A stretch of 64,000 bases of DNA from Hyperoodon ampullatus. Lineage: Eukaryota; Chordata; Mammalia; Artiodactyla; Ziphiidae. The notes below the pieces were generated by a model. That model was not told where the DNA came from. It did not search any database and saw only the letters and a program-made list of their open reading frames with translations. Below are positions 12,303 through 25,009 of the stretch, in pieces. A program made the translations under genes and the position numbers. The stretch lies in the NCBI GenBank assembly GCA_949752795.1, contig CATKHW010000008.1, positions 124,001-188,000 of the forward strand, given 5' to 3'. The first letter of the stretch is position 1; each line of letters starts with the position of its first letter.

Positions 12303-14880
12303 ATGCGCATGTCAGCACAATGCTCCATGACACATGTCATCACAAAGTGCCATGATCTTTTCATCACAATGCTCCACATCCTTTTCATCGCTATGCTCCA
12401 TAAAACTTCTCATCACAATGCTCCATGCACTTCTCATCAAAATGCTCTCTCACCACATATATCACAAAGTTCCATCACTAGTCATCACAATACTCGCTCA
12501 CCCATGTCATCAAAATGTTCCATGACCACTGTCATCACAGTGCTCCATGCCCTTATTATCACAATGCTCCATGACCACTGACATCACAATTTTCCATAAC
12601 CAATGTCACAAAATGCTCCATGACCCATTTCATCACAATGGTTTATGACCCCTGATATCACAATGTTCCATAACCACTGTCATCAAAATATTCCATTGCC
12701 CTTTTATTCAAATTGCTCCATGACCCTGTCATCACAATGCTCCATGCCATTGTCATCACAATGCTCAATGAAATCTCTCATCACATTGCTCCATGCCCTT
12801 GTCATCACAATGCTCCATTACACCTGTCATAACAATGCTCCATGACCCCTGCCATCACAATGGTCCACGGCCTTGTCATCAAAAGGCTCCATGACGCTTG
12901 TCATCACAATGCTCCAAGACCTCTGTAATCACAATTCTCCATGCCACTTTTCATCTCAATGATCCATGAACACTGTCATCACAATGCACCGTGCCCATCA
13001 TCATAATGATTCATGCTATTGTCATCACAATGAAATCAAAATACTCCATGTCCTCGGTCATCACAATGCTCCAAACCCTTCTGATCACAATGTTCCATAA
13101 CACTTGTCATCACATGCCCCATGACTCTCGTCATCACAATGATGCAAGGATTTCTCATCACAAAGCTCCATGACCTTTGTCACCACAATGCTCAATACAC
13201 TTGGCATCACAAGGCTCGCTGACACTAGTCATCAGTATGCTCCTTGAACACTGTCATGACAAGGCCCCATGCCTTTTTCATCATAATGATCCATTCCCTT
13301 TTCATCACAATGCTCCAAGACCCCCGTTATCACAATGCTCCGTGACTCCACTCATCACAATGGTCCATGACCTCGTCACACAAAGCTCTGTGATCTTTGT
13401 CACCACAATGCTCCATGAAATTTTTATCACAATGCTCTGTGAACATTGTCATCACAAAGCTCCATGCCTTTGTCAGCACAATGCTCCATGACCCTTGTCA
13501 TCACAATGCTCGATGAGAGTGGCAGCACAGTGCTCCATAACCCATGTCATCACAATGCACCATGCACTTGTCATCACAATGCTCCACATCCTTGTCATCA
13601 AAATGTTCCATAAACCTTGTCATCAAAATGCTCCGTGCACTTCTCCTCAAAATGCTTTCTCACCGCTGATATCACAATATTCCATCACTAGTCATCACAA
13701 TAAACCCTCACCCCTGTCATCACAATATTCCATGACCCCTGTAATCACACTTCTCCATGCCCTTGTCATCAAAAAGCTCCATGACGCATGTCATCAGAAT
13801 GCTCCATGGCCTTCTCACCACAATGCTCCATGCCCTTGTCATCACAATGCTCCAACACCCCTGTAATCACAATGCTCCATGCCCCTTTTCATCTCCATGC
13901 TCCATGAACCCTGTCATCAAAATGCACCGTGCCGATCACCATAATATTTCATGCTATTGTCATCACAATGAAATCAAAATGCTCAATGACCTCTGTCATC
14001 ACAATGCACCAAACCCTTCTGATCACAATGTTCCATAACACTTGTCATCACAATGCCACATGACGCTGGTCATCACAATTATCCATGGTCTTCTCATCAC
14101 AATGTTCCATGATCTTTGTCATCACAATGCTCAATACACTTATCATCACAATGCTCCCTGACAGTTGTCATCAGTATGCTCCTTGTACCCTGTCATGACA
14201 AGGCTCCATGCATTTTTCATCACAATGATCCATTCCCTTTTCATCACAATGGTCCAAGATCCCTGTAATCACAATGCTCCATGTCCTTGTCATCACAAAG
14301 CTCTATGACACATGTCATCAGAATGCTCCATTGCCTTCTCATCACAATGCTCCATGCCCTTGTAATCACATTGCTTCAAAACCCCTGTAATCTCAATGCT
14401 CCTTGCAACTTTTCATCAGAATGCTCCATGCCCTTGTCATCACAATGCTCCATGATCCTTGTCATCGCCATGTTCCAAGCACTTGTTATCAAAATGCTCC
14501 ATTACCTTTGTCATCACAATCCTCCATGACATTTGGTATCACAATGCTCCATGCCATTGTCATCATAATGGACAATGACATATGTCATCACAGTGCTCCC
14601 TGACAACTGTCTTCACAATACTCCATGACCTTGTCATCACAATGATCCATGCCCTTGTCATCACAATGCACCATGCCCACTGTCATCACAATAATCCATG
14701 AAACATGTCAGACCACTGTTCCATGCCCCTGTCATCACAATGCTCCATGCCCTTGTCATCACAATGCTCCATGACCCCTGTCATCACAATGCTCCGTGAC
14801 TCCAGTCATCACAATGCTTCATGACCTTTGTCCTCACAATGGTCCAGGCCCACGTCACACAAGGTTCTGTGAACTTTGTC
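12303..14880 (+). repeat. D block 3 (HOR copy, includes K3)
   Basis: Colinear with D1 at offsets of 6,302 and then 6,253, and with D4 at 25,039 and then 24,867-24,893. Landmarks are ACTAGT at 12,477 and 13,687, and GAAATCAAAATG-type units near 13,032 and 13,972. The K3 sub-block starts at about 13,845. Together with E1 it forms the better-preserved partner of the 36.2-39.5 kb segment. Confidence 0.85.
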
Positions 14881-15016
14881 ACCACAATGCTCCATGACCC
14901 CTGTCATCACAATGCTCCGTGACTCCAGTCATCACAATGCTTCATGACCTTTGTCCTCACAATGGTCCATGCCCTCGTCATACAAGGCTCTGTGACCTTT
15001 GTCACCATAATGCTCC
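14771..15016 (+). repeat. 123-bp tandem duplication (5 units)
   Basis: Two adjacent copies, 14,771-14,893 and 14,894-15,016. Each runs ATGACCCCTGTCATC, CCGTGACTCCAGTC, TTCATGACCTTTGTCC, a Val-Thr-like CACACAAGG or CATACAAGG unit, then TTTGTCACCA. The copies differ at only a few positions (for example GGTTCTGTGAAC against GGCTCTGTGACC), so the duplication is young relative to the general divergence of units here. Confidence 0.88.
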
Positions 15017-15099
15017 ATGCCCTTGTCATCTCAATGCTCCATGCCCATGTCATCACAATAATCCATGAAACTGGTCAGACCAATGTTCCATGCACCTGT

Positions 15100-15690
15100 C
15101 ATCACATTGCTCCTTGATCTTTTCACCACAATGCTCCATGACACTTGTCATCACAGTGCTCGATACTCTTCTCATCACAATGCTCCATGCCTTTGTCATT
15201 ACAATCCTCCATGACACATGTATCACAGTGTTCCGTGCCCTAGTCATCACAATGTTCCATGCCGAATCTCATCACAATAATCCATGAAATTTTCAGACCA
15301 ATGTTCCATGCCCTTGTCACCACAATGCTCCATTACCCCTGTCATAACAATGCTCCATGACCCCTGCCATCACAATGTTCCACCGTCTTGGCATCCAAGG
15401 CTCCATGACCCTTGTCATCACAATGCTCCAAGACCCCTGTAATCACAATGCTCCATGCCCCTGTCATCACAAAGATCCATGACACATGTCATCAGAATGC
15501 TCCATGGCCTTCTCATCCCTATGCTCCATGACCTTGTCATCACAATGCTCCAACACCCCTGTAATCACAATGCTCCATGCCCCTATTCATCAGAATGCTC
15601 CATGAGACTTGTCATCACAAGGCTCCATGGTCTTCTCATCACACCGCTCCAGTACCTTGTCATCACAATGCTCCATTCCATTGTCATCAC
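15100..15690 (+). repeat. Block F1
   Basis: Colinear with F2 (35,419-36,009) at a constant offset of 20,319. Shared private variants include CATGTATCACAGTGTTCCG, CCGAATCTCATCACAATAATCC, a shortened CTTGGCATCCAAGGCTCC unit and CAAAGATCCATGACACATG. F1 lies after D3, whereas F2 lies before E2. The F pair therefore breaks colinearity of the larger segments. Confidence 0.85.
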
Positions 15691-16130
15691 AGTGCTCCAT
15701 GACTCCTCTCATCACAATGCTCCATGACTCCAGTCATCACAATGCTTCATTAACTTTATAATCACAATGGTCCATGCCCTCGTCACACAAGGCTCTGTGA
15801 CCTTTGTCACCACAATGCTCCATGCCCACTGTCATCACACTGCAACATGCCCATCATCATAATGCTTCATGCTATTGTCATCCCAATGAAATCAAAATGC
15901 TCCATGTCCTCTGTAATCACAATGCTCCAAACCCTTCTGATCACAATGTTCCATAACACTTGTCATCACAACGCCCCATGAGGCTCGTCATCACAATTAT
16001 CCATGCACTTCTCATCACAATGTTCCATGACCTTTGTCATCACAATGCTCAATACACTTGTCATCACAATGCTCCCTGACTCCTGCCATCAGTATGCTCC
16101 TTGAACACTGTCATGACAAGGCTCCATGCC
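15690..16130 (+). repeat. Unassigned repeat stretch with one GAAATCAAAATG landmark
   Basis: Ordinary units with CACACAAGGCTCTGTGACC near 15,787 and the GAAATCAAAATG landmark at about 15,888, followed by the usual run of CAAACCCTTCTGATC and CCATAACACTTG units. The order matches the general HOR, but I could not pin it to one particular sister copy. Confidence 0.65.
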
Positions 16131-17670
16131 TTTTTCATTACAATGATCCATGCCTTTTTCATCACAATGCTCCAATACCCCTCTAATCACAATGCTCCTT
16201 GCCCTGGTCATCACAAAGCTCCATGACGCATGTCATCAGAATGCTCCTTGGAGATCTCTCACGATGCTCCATGCACTTGTAATCACAATGATCCAAGACC
16301 ACTGTAATCACAATGCTCCATGCCCCTTTTCATCAGAATGCTCCATGAGACTTCTCATCACAAGGCTCCATGGTCTTCTCATCAGAGTGCTCCAGGGCCT
16401 GGTCATCACAATGCTCCATGACCACTTTCATCTGAATACTCCATGAATATTTTCCACTCAGTGCTCCATGATCTTCTCATCACAATGCTCCATGACCCCT
16501 GTCATCACAATGCTCCATGCTCCTTGATATCAAAATGATCCATGATCTCTGTCATCACAGTGCTCCAAACACTTGCGATCACATTGTTCCATAACACTTG
16601 TCATCACAGCACTCGATGATGCCTGTCATCACAATACTCCATGCTCTTGTCATCACAATGCTCCATGACTTTTGTCATCACAATGCTCAATACACTTGTC
16701 ATCACAGTGTTCCCTGACACTTGTCGTCAGAATGCTTCTCGAACACTTTCATGAAATGGCTCTATGCTTTCTTCATCACAATGCTCCAGGCCCTTTTCAT
16801 CACAATGCTCCATGCCATTGTCATCACAATACTCAACAAGCTTGTCATCAGAATTCTCCATGACCCTTGTCATCTCAGTGCTCCATGACCCCTGTTATCA
16901 CAATGCTCCATGAAACCTGTCATCACAATGCTCCATGCCCCTTGTCATTACAGTTCTCCATGACGCTCGTTATCACAAATATCCATGGTCTTCTCATCAT
17001 AATGCTCCACCGTCTTGCAATCACAATGCTCCATGACACTTCAAATCACAATGTTACATGCTCTTGTAATCACATTCTCCATGCACTTGTCATCACAATG
17101 CTCCATGACCCCTGTCATAGCAAGCTCCATGTGCTTTTCATCACAGTGCTTCACGAACTTGTCATCAAAATTCTCAAAAGTGCTTGTCATCACAATGTTC
17201 CATGATCATTGTCATCACAATGCTCCAAGCCATTGTCATCACAATGCTCCATTACCTTTGTCATCACAATCCTCCATGACACTTGTCATCACAATGCTCC
17301 ATTCCACTGTCATCACAATGCACCATGACATATGTCATCACAATGCTACCTGACAACTGACTTCACAATACTCCATGACTTTTCTTCACAGTGCTCCATG
17401 CCCTTGTCATCACAATACGCAATGCCCACTGTCATCACAATAATCCATGAAATTTTTCAGACCGTTGCTCCATGCCCCTGTCATCACAATGCTCCATGCA
17501 GTTATCATCACAATGCTCCATGACCCCTGTCTTCACAATGCTCCGTGACTCCAGTCATCACAAGGCTTCAAGACTTTGTCATCACAATGATCCATGCCCT
17601 CATCATCACAAGTCTCTGTGACATTTGTCACCACAATGCTCCATGAACATTTCATCACAATGCTCTGTGA
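16130..17670 (+). repeat. Block G1
   Basis: Colinear with G2 (46,420-47,995). The offset steps from about 30,293 to 30,316 to about 30,341, that is, by one unit each time. Shared features include CATGCTCCTTGATATC/GAAATC, CACTCGATGATGCC, CTCAATACACTTG at 16,686, a CAATACTC(A/C)ACAAGC unit, and CATAGCAAG at about 17,117. Shorter relatives of its middle part recur near 18,600, 42,436 and 61,800. Confidence 0.82.
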
Positions 17671-17984
17671 CTCTTGGCATCACAATGCTCCATGCCATTG
17701 TCATCACAATGCTTCATGAAGCCTCTCATCACATTGCTCCATGCCCTTGTCATCACAAAGCTCCATGACGCTTGTCATCACAATGCTCGATGCCCTTCTC
17801 ATTACAATGCTCCATTACCTTGTCATTACAATCCTCCATGACCCATGTATCACAGTGTTCCGTGTCCTTGTCATCACAATTCTCCATGCTCCCTCTCATC
17901 ACTTTGTTCCATGAACCCTGTCAACACAATGCTCCATGACAACTGTCTTCAGAATGCTCCATGACCCTTGTCATTACAGTGCTC

Positions 17985-18355
17985 CATGATGCTTGTCATC
18001 ACAGTTATTCATGGTCTTCTCATCACAGTGCTCCACGGTCTTGCCATCACAATGCTCCATTCCCTGGTAATAACAATGCTCCATGTCCCTTTTCATCACA
18101 ATTCTCCATGTCCTTGTCATCACAATGCTCCATGACACTTCTCATCACAATGTTACATGACCTTCTCATCACAATTCTCCATGAACTTGTCTTCGCAATG
18201 CCCCATGACCCCTGTCATAGCAAGCTCCATGCCTTTGTCATCAAAATGCTTCAAAACCTTGTCATAAAAATTCTCAATGTCCGTTGTCGTCACAATGCTC
18301 CATGCCCTTGTCATCATAATGCTACAAGCCGTTGTCATCACAATGCTCCATTACA
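17985..18355 (+). repeat. Block H1
   Basis: Colinear with H2 (about 62,085-62,460) at an offset of about 44,100. Both carry CTGGTAATAACAATG/CTGGTCATAACAATG, a TTACATG unit, and CATAGCAAG (18,219 and 62,325). The order is that of the CATAGCAAG half of the HOR, also seen in C, E, G and near 50,300-50,600. The longest plus-strand open frame of the window (17,961-18,599) covers this block and is treated as a repeat artefact. Confidence 0.7.
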
Positions 18356-18759
18356 TTTGTCATCACAATCCTCCATTACACTTTGCATCACAATGCTCCA
18401 TGCCATTGTCATCTCAATGGACCATGACATATGTCATCACAATGCTCCCTGTCGCCTGTCTTCAGAGTATTCCATGACCTTGTCATCACAATGCTCTATG
18501 CCCTTGTCATCACAAAGCTCCATGACGCATGTCATCAGAATGCTCCATGGCCTTCTCATCACAATGCTCCATGATGCCTGTCATCACAATGCTCCATGAG
18601 CATTGTTATCACAATGCTCAATACACTTGTCATCACAATGCTCCCTGACACTTGACGTCAGAATGCTCCTTGATCACTATCATGAAAAGGTTCCATGTCT
18701 TTTTCATCACAATGCTCCTTGCCTTTTTCATCACAATGCTCCATGCCATTGTCATCATA

Positions 18760-19030
18760 ATACTCCACAAGCATGTCATCAGAATGCTCCATGACCCTTG
18801 TCATCACAATGATCCATGACACCTATCATCACATTTCTCCATGCCCCGTGTCACTGCAGTGCTCGATGACACTCGTCAACAAAATGCTCCATGGTCTTGC
18901 GATCACAATGCTCCACGGTCTTGCCATCACAATGCTCCATGCCCTGGACATCCCAATGCTCCCTTTCCCTTGTCATCACAATGCTCCATGACACTTCTCA
19001 TCACCATGTTACATGCTCTTGTCATCACAA
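18760..19030 (+). repeat. Block Q1
   Basis: Colinear with Q2 (48,030-48,300) at an offset of about 29,269. Both contain the unusual CACTGCAGTGCTCGATGAC/CATTGCAGTGCTCGATGAC unit and two successive units ending GGTCTTGCGATC or GGTCTTGCCATC. Q2 carries a 3-base CCA duplication (GATCCACCATGACACC), one of the few non-unit-sized indels seen. Confidence 0.78.
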
Positions 19031-20277
19031 TCCTCCATGACACATGACATCACAATGCTCCATGCCATTGTCATCAAAATTGACCATGACATATATCATT
19101 ACAATGCTCCCTGACACCTGTCTTCACAATACACCATGACCTTGTCATCACAATGCTCCATGCCCTTGTCATCACAATGCTCCATGCCCTTGTCTGCACA
19201 ATGCGCCATGCACTCACTCATCACAATAATCCTTGAAAGATGTCAGACCAGTTGTCCATGCACCTATCTTCAAAATGCTCCATGCCATTGTCATCACAAT
19301 GCTCCATGACCCCTGTCATCACAATAATCCATGAAACATGTCAGACCAATGTTCCATGCCCCTGTCGTCACAATGCTCCATGCCCTTATCATCACAATGC
19401 TCCATGACCCCTGTCATCACAATGCTCCGTGACTCCAGTCATCACAATGCTTCATGAGCTTTGTCCTCACAATGGTCCAAGCCCTCGTCACACAAGGCTC
19501 TGTGACCTTTGTCACCACAATGCTCCATGCCCTTGTCATCTCAATGCTCCATGCCCACCGTCATCACAATAATCCATGAAACTTGTCAGACCAATGTTCC
19601 ATGCCCCTGTCATCATATTGCTCCATGACCTTGTCATTACAATGCTCCATGAACCCTGACATGACAATGTTCCATAACCCCTGTCATCAAAATATTCCAT
19701 GACAAATTTATTCAAATTGCTCCATGACCCTGTCATCACAATGCTCCATGACCCCTGTCATCACAGTGCTCCGTGACTCCAGTCATCACCATGATTCATG
19801 TCCTTTCTCATCACAATGCTCCATAACCACGTCACACAAAGCTCTGTGACCTTTGTCACCACAATGCTCCATGAAATTTTTATCACAATGCTCTGTGACC
19901 CTTGTCATCACAAAGCACCTTGCCTTTGTCAGAACAATGCTCCATAACCCATTTCATCACAATGCACCATGCACTTGTCACCACAATGCTCCACATCCTT
20001 GTCATCAAAATGCTCCATAAAATTTGTCATCACAATGCTCCATGCACTTCTCGACAAAATGCTTTCTCACCACTGATATCACAATGTTCCATCACTAGTC
20101 ATCACAATAATCCCTCACCCCTGTCATCACAATATTCCATGACCCCTGTAATCACAATTCTGAATGCCCTTGTCATCACAATGCTACATTACAACTTTCA
20201 TAACAATGCCCCATCACCCTTGCCATCACAATATTCCACGGCCTTGTCTTCACAATGCTCCATGCCCTTGTCATCAC
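19030..20277 (+). repeat. Unassigned repeat stretch leading into K4
   Basis: Contains repeated runs of ATAATCCATGAAAC, CAGACCAATGTTCC and GTGACTCCAGTCATC units, then from about 19,840 a partial D-like segment with ACTAGT at 20,094. From about 20,180 it switches to K4. No non-repeat sequence was seen. Confidence 0.7.
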
Positions 20278-21310
20278 AATGCTCCAACACCCCTGTAATC
20301 ACAATGCTCCATGCCCCTTTTCATCTCTATGCTCCATGAACCCTGTCATCACAATGCACCGTGCCCATCACCATAATATTTCATGCTATTGTCATCACAA
20401 TGAAATCAAAATGCTCAATGACCTCTGTCATCACAATGCACCAAACCCTTCTGATCACAATGTTCCATAACACTTTTCATCACAATGCCCCATGACGCTG
20501 GTCATCACAATTAGCCATGGTCTTCTCATCACAATGCTCCATGATCTTTGTCATCACAATGCTCAATACACTTATCATCACAATGCTCCCTGACAGTTGT
20601 CATCAGTATGCTCCTTGAACCCTGTCATGACAAGGCTCCATGCATTTTTCATCACAATGATCCATTCCCTTTTCATCACAATGCTCCAAGACCCCTGTAA
20701 TCACAATGCTCCATGTCCTTGTCATCACAAAGCTCCATGACGCATGTCATCAGAATGCTCCATTGCCTTCTCATCACAATGCTCCATGCCCTTGTAATCA
20801 CATTGCTTTAAAACACCTGGAATCTCAATGCTCCATGCATCTTTTCATCAGAATGCTCCATGCCCTTGTCATCACAATGCTCCATGACCCTTGTCATCGC
20901 AATGTTCCAAGACCTTGTCATCAAAATGCTCCATTATATTTGTCATCACAATCCTCCATGACACTTGGTATCACAGTGGTGCATGCCATTGTAATCCCAA
21001 TGGACAATGACATATGTCATCACAATGCTCCCTGACACCTGTCTTCACAATAATCCAAGACCTTGTCATCCCAATGTTCCATGCCCTTTTCATCACAATG
21101 CGCCATGCCCACTGTCATCACAATAATCCATGAAACATGTCAGACCAATGTTCCATGCCCCTGTCATCACATTGCTCCATGCCCTTGTCATCACAATGCT
21201 CCAGGACCCCTGTCATCACAATGCTCCCTGACTCCAGTCATCACAATGATTCATGACCTTTGTCCTCACAATGGTCCATGCCCTCATCACACAAGGCTCT
21301 GTGATCCTTG
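20277..21310 (+). repeat. Block K4
   Basis: Fourth K copy. The offset from K2 is 12,418 at both checked points (8,052 to 20,470; 8,617 to 21,035), so there is no net unit gain or loss over this span. It is preceded by a partial D segment only. It is followed at about 21,424 by a D-block start (ATGCACTTGTCAGCAC) that breaks off after the degenerate landmark AATAGTCAT near 21,597. Confidence 0.85.
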
Positions 21311-21624
21311 ACACCACAACGCTCCATGAAATTTTCATCACAGTGCTCTGTTTCCCTTGTCATCACAATGCTCCATGCCTTTGTCAGCACAATGCTCCAT
21401 GACACTTGTCATCAAAATGCTCCATGCACTTGTCAGCACAATGCTCCATCACACATGTCATCAAAATGTGCCATGCTCTTTTCATCACAATTCTCCATAT
21501 CCTTTTCATCGCTATGCTCCATAAAATTTGTCATCACAAAGATCAATGCACTTCTCATCAAAATGCTCTCTCACCACATATATCACAATATTCCATCAAT
21601 AGTCATCACAATACTCGGTCAACC

Positions 21625-22755
21625 CTGTCATCACAATGCTCCCTGTCACTTGTCGTCAATATGCTCCTTGAAACCTGTCATGACAAGGCTCCATGCCTTT
21701 TTAATCACAATGATCCATGCCCTATTCCTGACAATGTTCCATGACCCCTGTCATCACAATACTCCTTGAATATTTTCAGCCCAATGCTCCATGACCTTAT
21801 CATCACAAAGCCCCATGAATCCTGTCATCACAATGCTCCATGACCCCTGTCATCACAATGCTCCGTGACTCCAGTCATCACAATGCTTCATGACTTTTGT
21901 CATCAGAATGGTCCATGCCCTTGTCACACAAGGCTCTGTGTCATTTGTCACCACAATGCTCCATGAACATTTCATCATAATGCTCTGTGACCCTTGTCAT
22001 CACAATGCACCATGCATTTGTCAGCACAATGATCCATGAAACTTGTCATCACAATGCTCCATGCGCTTGTCATCACAATGCTCCTTGACTCATGGCATCA
22101 CAATGTACCATGCGCTTGTCATCACAATGCTCAACATCATAGTCATCACAATGCTCCATAAACCTTTTCATCACAATGTTCCATGCACTTCTCATCAAAA
22201 AGCCCTCTCACCCCTGGTATCACAATATTCCATCACTAGTCTTCACAATATTCCCTCACCGCTGTCATCACAATGTTCTATGACCCCTATCATCACAATG
22301 CTACACGCACTTATCATCAAAATGCTCCATGACCCCTGTCATCACAATGTTCCATAACCCCTGTCATCAAAATGCTACATTACCCATTTCATCTCAATGC
22401 TCCATGACCCCTGTCATCACAATTTTCCATAACCACTCTCATCATAATGTTCCATGACATTTTTCATCAAATTGCTCCATGAACCTATTATCACAATGCT
22501 CGCTGCACTTCTCATCACAACGCACCATGACTTCGTCATCAAAATGCTCCATGACATTTGTCATCACAAAGCTCCATGACCCTTGGCATCACAATGCTCC
22601 ATGCCATAGTCATCACAATGCTCCATGAAGCCTCTCATCACATTGCTCCATGCCCATGTCATCACAAAGCTCCATGACGCTTGTGATCCCAATGCTCGAT
22701 GCCTTTCTCATCACAATGTTCCATGCCCTTGTCATTACAATCCTCCATGACCCAT
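21625..22755 (+). repeat. Block L1
   Basis: Colinear with L2 (44,560-45,778). Offsets are 22,902 at the left end, about 23,048 in the middle and 23,023 at the right end; the steps equal six units and one unit. Shared variants include CTTTTTAATCACAATGATCC, ACTCCTTGAATATTTTCAG/ACTTCTTGAATATTTTCAG, and ACTAGTCTTC (22,235; decayed to ACAAGTCTTC near 45,256). Confidence 0.8.
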
Positions 22756-25009
22756 GAATCAAAGTGTTCTGTGCCCTTGTCATTACCATCTTCCATGACC
22801 CATGTATCAAAGTGTTCTGTGCCCTTGTCATCACAATGCTCCATGCCCACTCTCATCATAATAATCCATGAAATATTTCACAAAAGTGCTCCATGCCCTT
22901 GTCATAACAATGCTCCATGACCCCTGCCATCACAATGTTCCACGGCCTTCTCATCACATGACACCATGACACTGGTCATCACAATGTTCCAAGACACTGT
23001 AATCACAATTCTCCATACACTTGTCATCACAAAGCTCCATGACACATGTCATCAGAATGCTCCATGGCCTTCTCATTTACGATGCTCCATGCCCTCATCA
23101 TCACAATGCTCCAAGACCCCTGTAATCACAATGCTCCATGCACTTCTCATATAAACGCTCTCTCACCACTGATATCACAATGTTCCATCATCAGTCATCA
23201 CAATACTCCCTCAACACTGTCATCACAATGTTCCATGACCCCTGCCATCAAAATGATACATGCCTTTATCATCACATGGCTCCATGACCACTGACATCAC
23301 AATGTTCCATAAACCCTGTCATCAAAATATTCCCTGACCCTTTCCATCAAATTGTTCCATGAACCTGTCATCAGAATGCTCCCTGCCCTACTCATCACAA
23401 TGAACCACGCCCTTGTCATCAAAATGCTCCATTACATTTGTCATCACAAACCTCCATGACCCTTGGCATCACAATGCTCCATTCCATTGTCATCACAATG
23501 CTCCATGAATCATCTCATCACATTACTCCATGCACTTGTCATCCCAAATCTCCATGACGCTTGTCATCACAATGCTCGATGCATTTCTCATCACAATGAT
23601 CCATGCCTTGTCATTACAATCCTCCATGACCCATGTATCAACGTGTTCCCTGCCCTTGTCATCACAATGCTCCATGCCCACACTCATCACAATAATACAT
23701 GAAACATTTCAAACCAATGCTCCATGCCCTTGTCATCACAATGCTCCATTACCCCTGTCATAACAATGTTCCACGGCGTTGTCATCACAAGGCTCCATGA
23801 ACATTGTCATCACAATGCTCCAAGACCCCTGTAATTCCAATGCTCCATACCCCTTTTCATCTCAATTCTCCATGAACACTGTCATCAAAATGCACCATGC
23901 CAATCATCATAATGCTTCATGCTATTGTCATCACAAAGAAATCAAAATGCTCCATTACATCTGTCATCACAATCCTCCAAACCCTTCTGATCACAATGTT
24001 CCATAACACTTGTCATCACAATGCGCCATGACGCTCGTCATCACAATTATCCATGGTCTCCTCATCAAAATGCTCCATGACCTTTGTCAACACAATGCTC
24101 AATACACTTGTCATCACAATGCTCCCTGACACTTGTCTTCAGTATGCTACTTGAAAACTGTCATGACAAGGCTTTTTGCCTTTTCCTCACAATGATCCAT
24201 GCACTTTTCATCACAATGCTCCAAGACCCCTGTAATCACAATGCTCCATGTGATTGTCATCACAAATCTCCATGACGCATGTCATCAGAATGCTTCATGG
24301 TATTGTCATCAACATGCTCCATGCCCTTGTCATCACAATGCTCCAAGACCCCTCTAATCACAATGCTCCATGCAGTTGTCATCGCAGTGCTCCATGACCC
24401 ATGTCATAGCAAGCTCCATGCGCTTGTCATAACTATGCTTCACGACCTTGTCATCAGAGTTCTCAATGGCCCTTGTCACCACAATGCTCCAAGCCCTTGT
24501 CATCACAATGCTCCATTACCTTTGTCATCACAATCCTCCATGACACTTGGCTTCACAATGCTCCATGACATTGTCATCACAATGCACCAGGACATATGTC
24601 ATCACAATACTCCCTGATACTTGTCTTCACAATAATCCATGACCTGGTCATAACAATGCTCCATGCCCTTGTCATCACAATGCGACATGCACACTTTCAT
24701 CACAATAATCCATGATACTTCTCAGACCAATGCTCCATGCCCCTGTCATCACAATGCCCCATGCCCTTGTCATCACAATGCCCTGTGACTCCAGTCATCA
24801 CACTGCTTCTTGACCTTTGTCATCACAGTGGTCCATGCCCTCGTAATCACAGGGCTCTCTGAAATTTGTCACGAAAATGCTCCATGAACTTATCATCACA
24901 ATGGTCTGTGACCCTTGACATCACAATGCTCCATGCCTTTGTCAGCAGAGTGCTCCATGTCCCTTGTCATCACAATGCTCCATGTGCTTGTCAGCACAAT
25001 GCTCCAAGA

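Noticed and set aside
12455..12470. TATA-like CCACATATATCAC units as possible promoters
   Set aside because: They are HOR variants of the CACTGATATCAC unit recurring with the ACTAGT landmark. There is no gene downstream and no other promoter element.
17961..18599. 212-codon plus-strand open frame, the longest in the window, made of 8-residue imperfect repeats
   Set aside because: A stop-free 24-bp unit is divisible by three, so long frames arise by chance wherever 24-bp units cluster. The frame switches among three repeat peptides at each 25-bp unit, overlapping frames are also open, and there is no promoter, intron or unique N-terminus.
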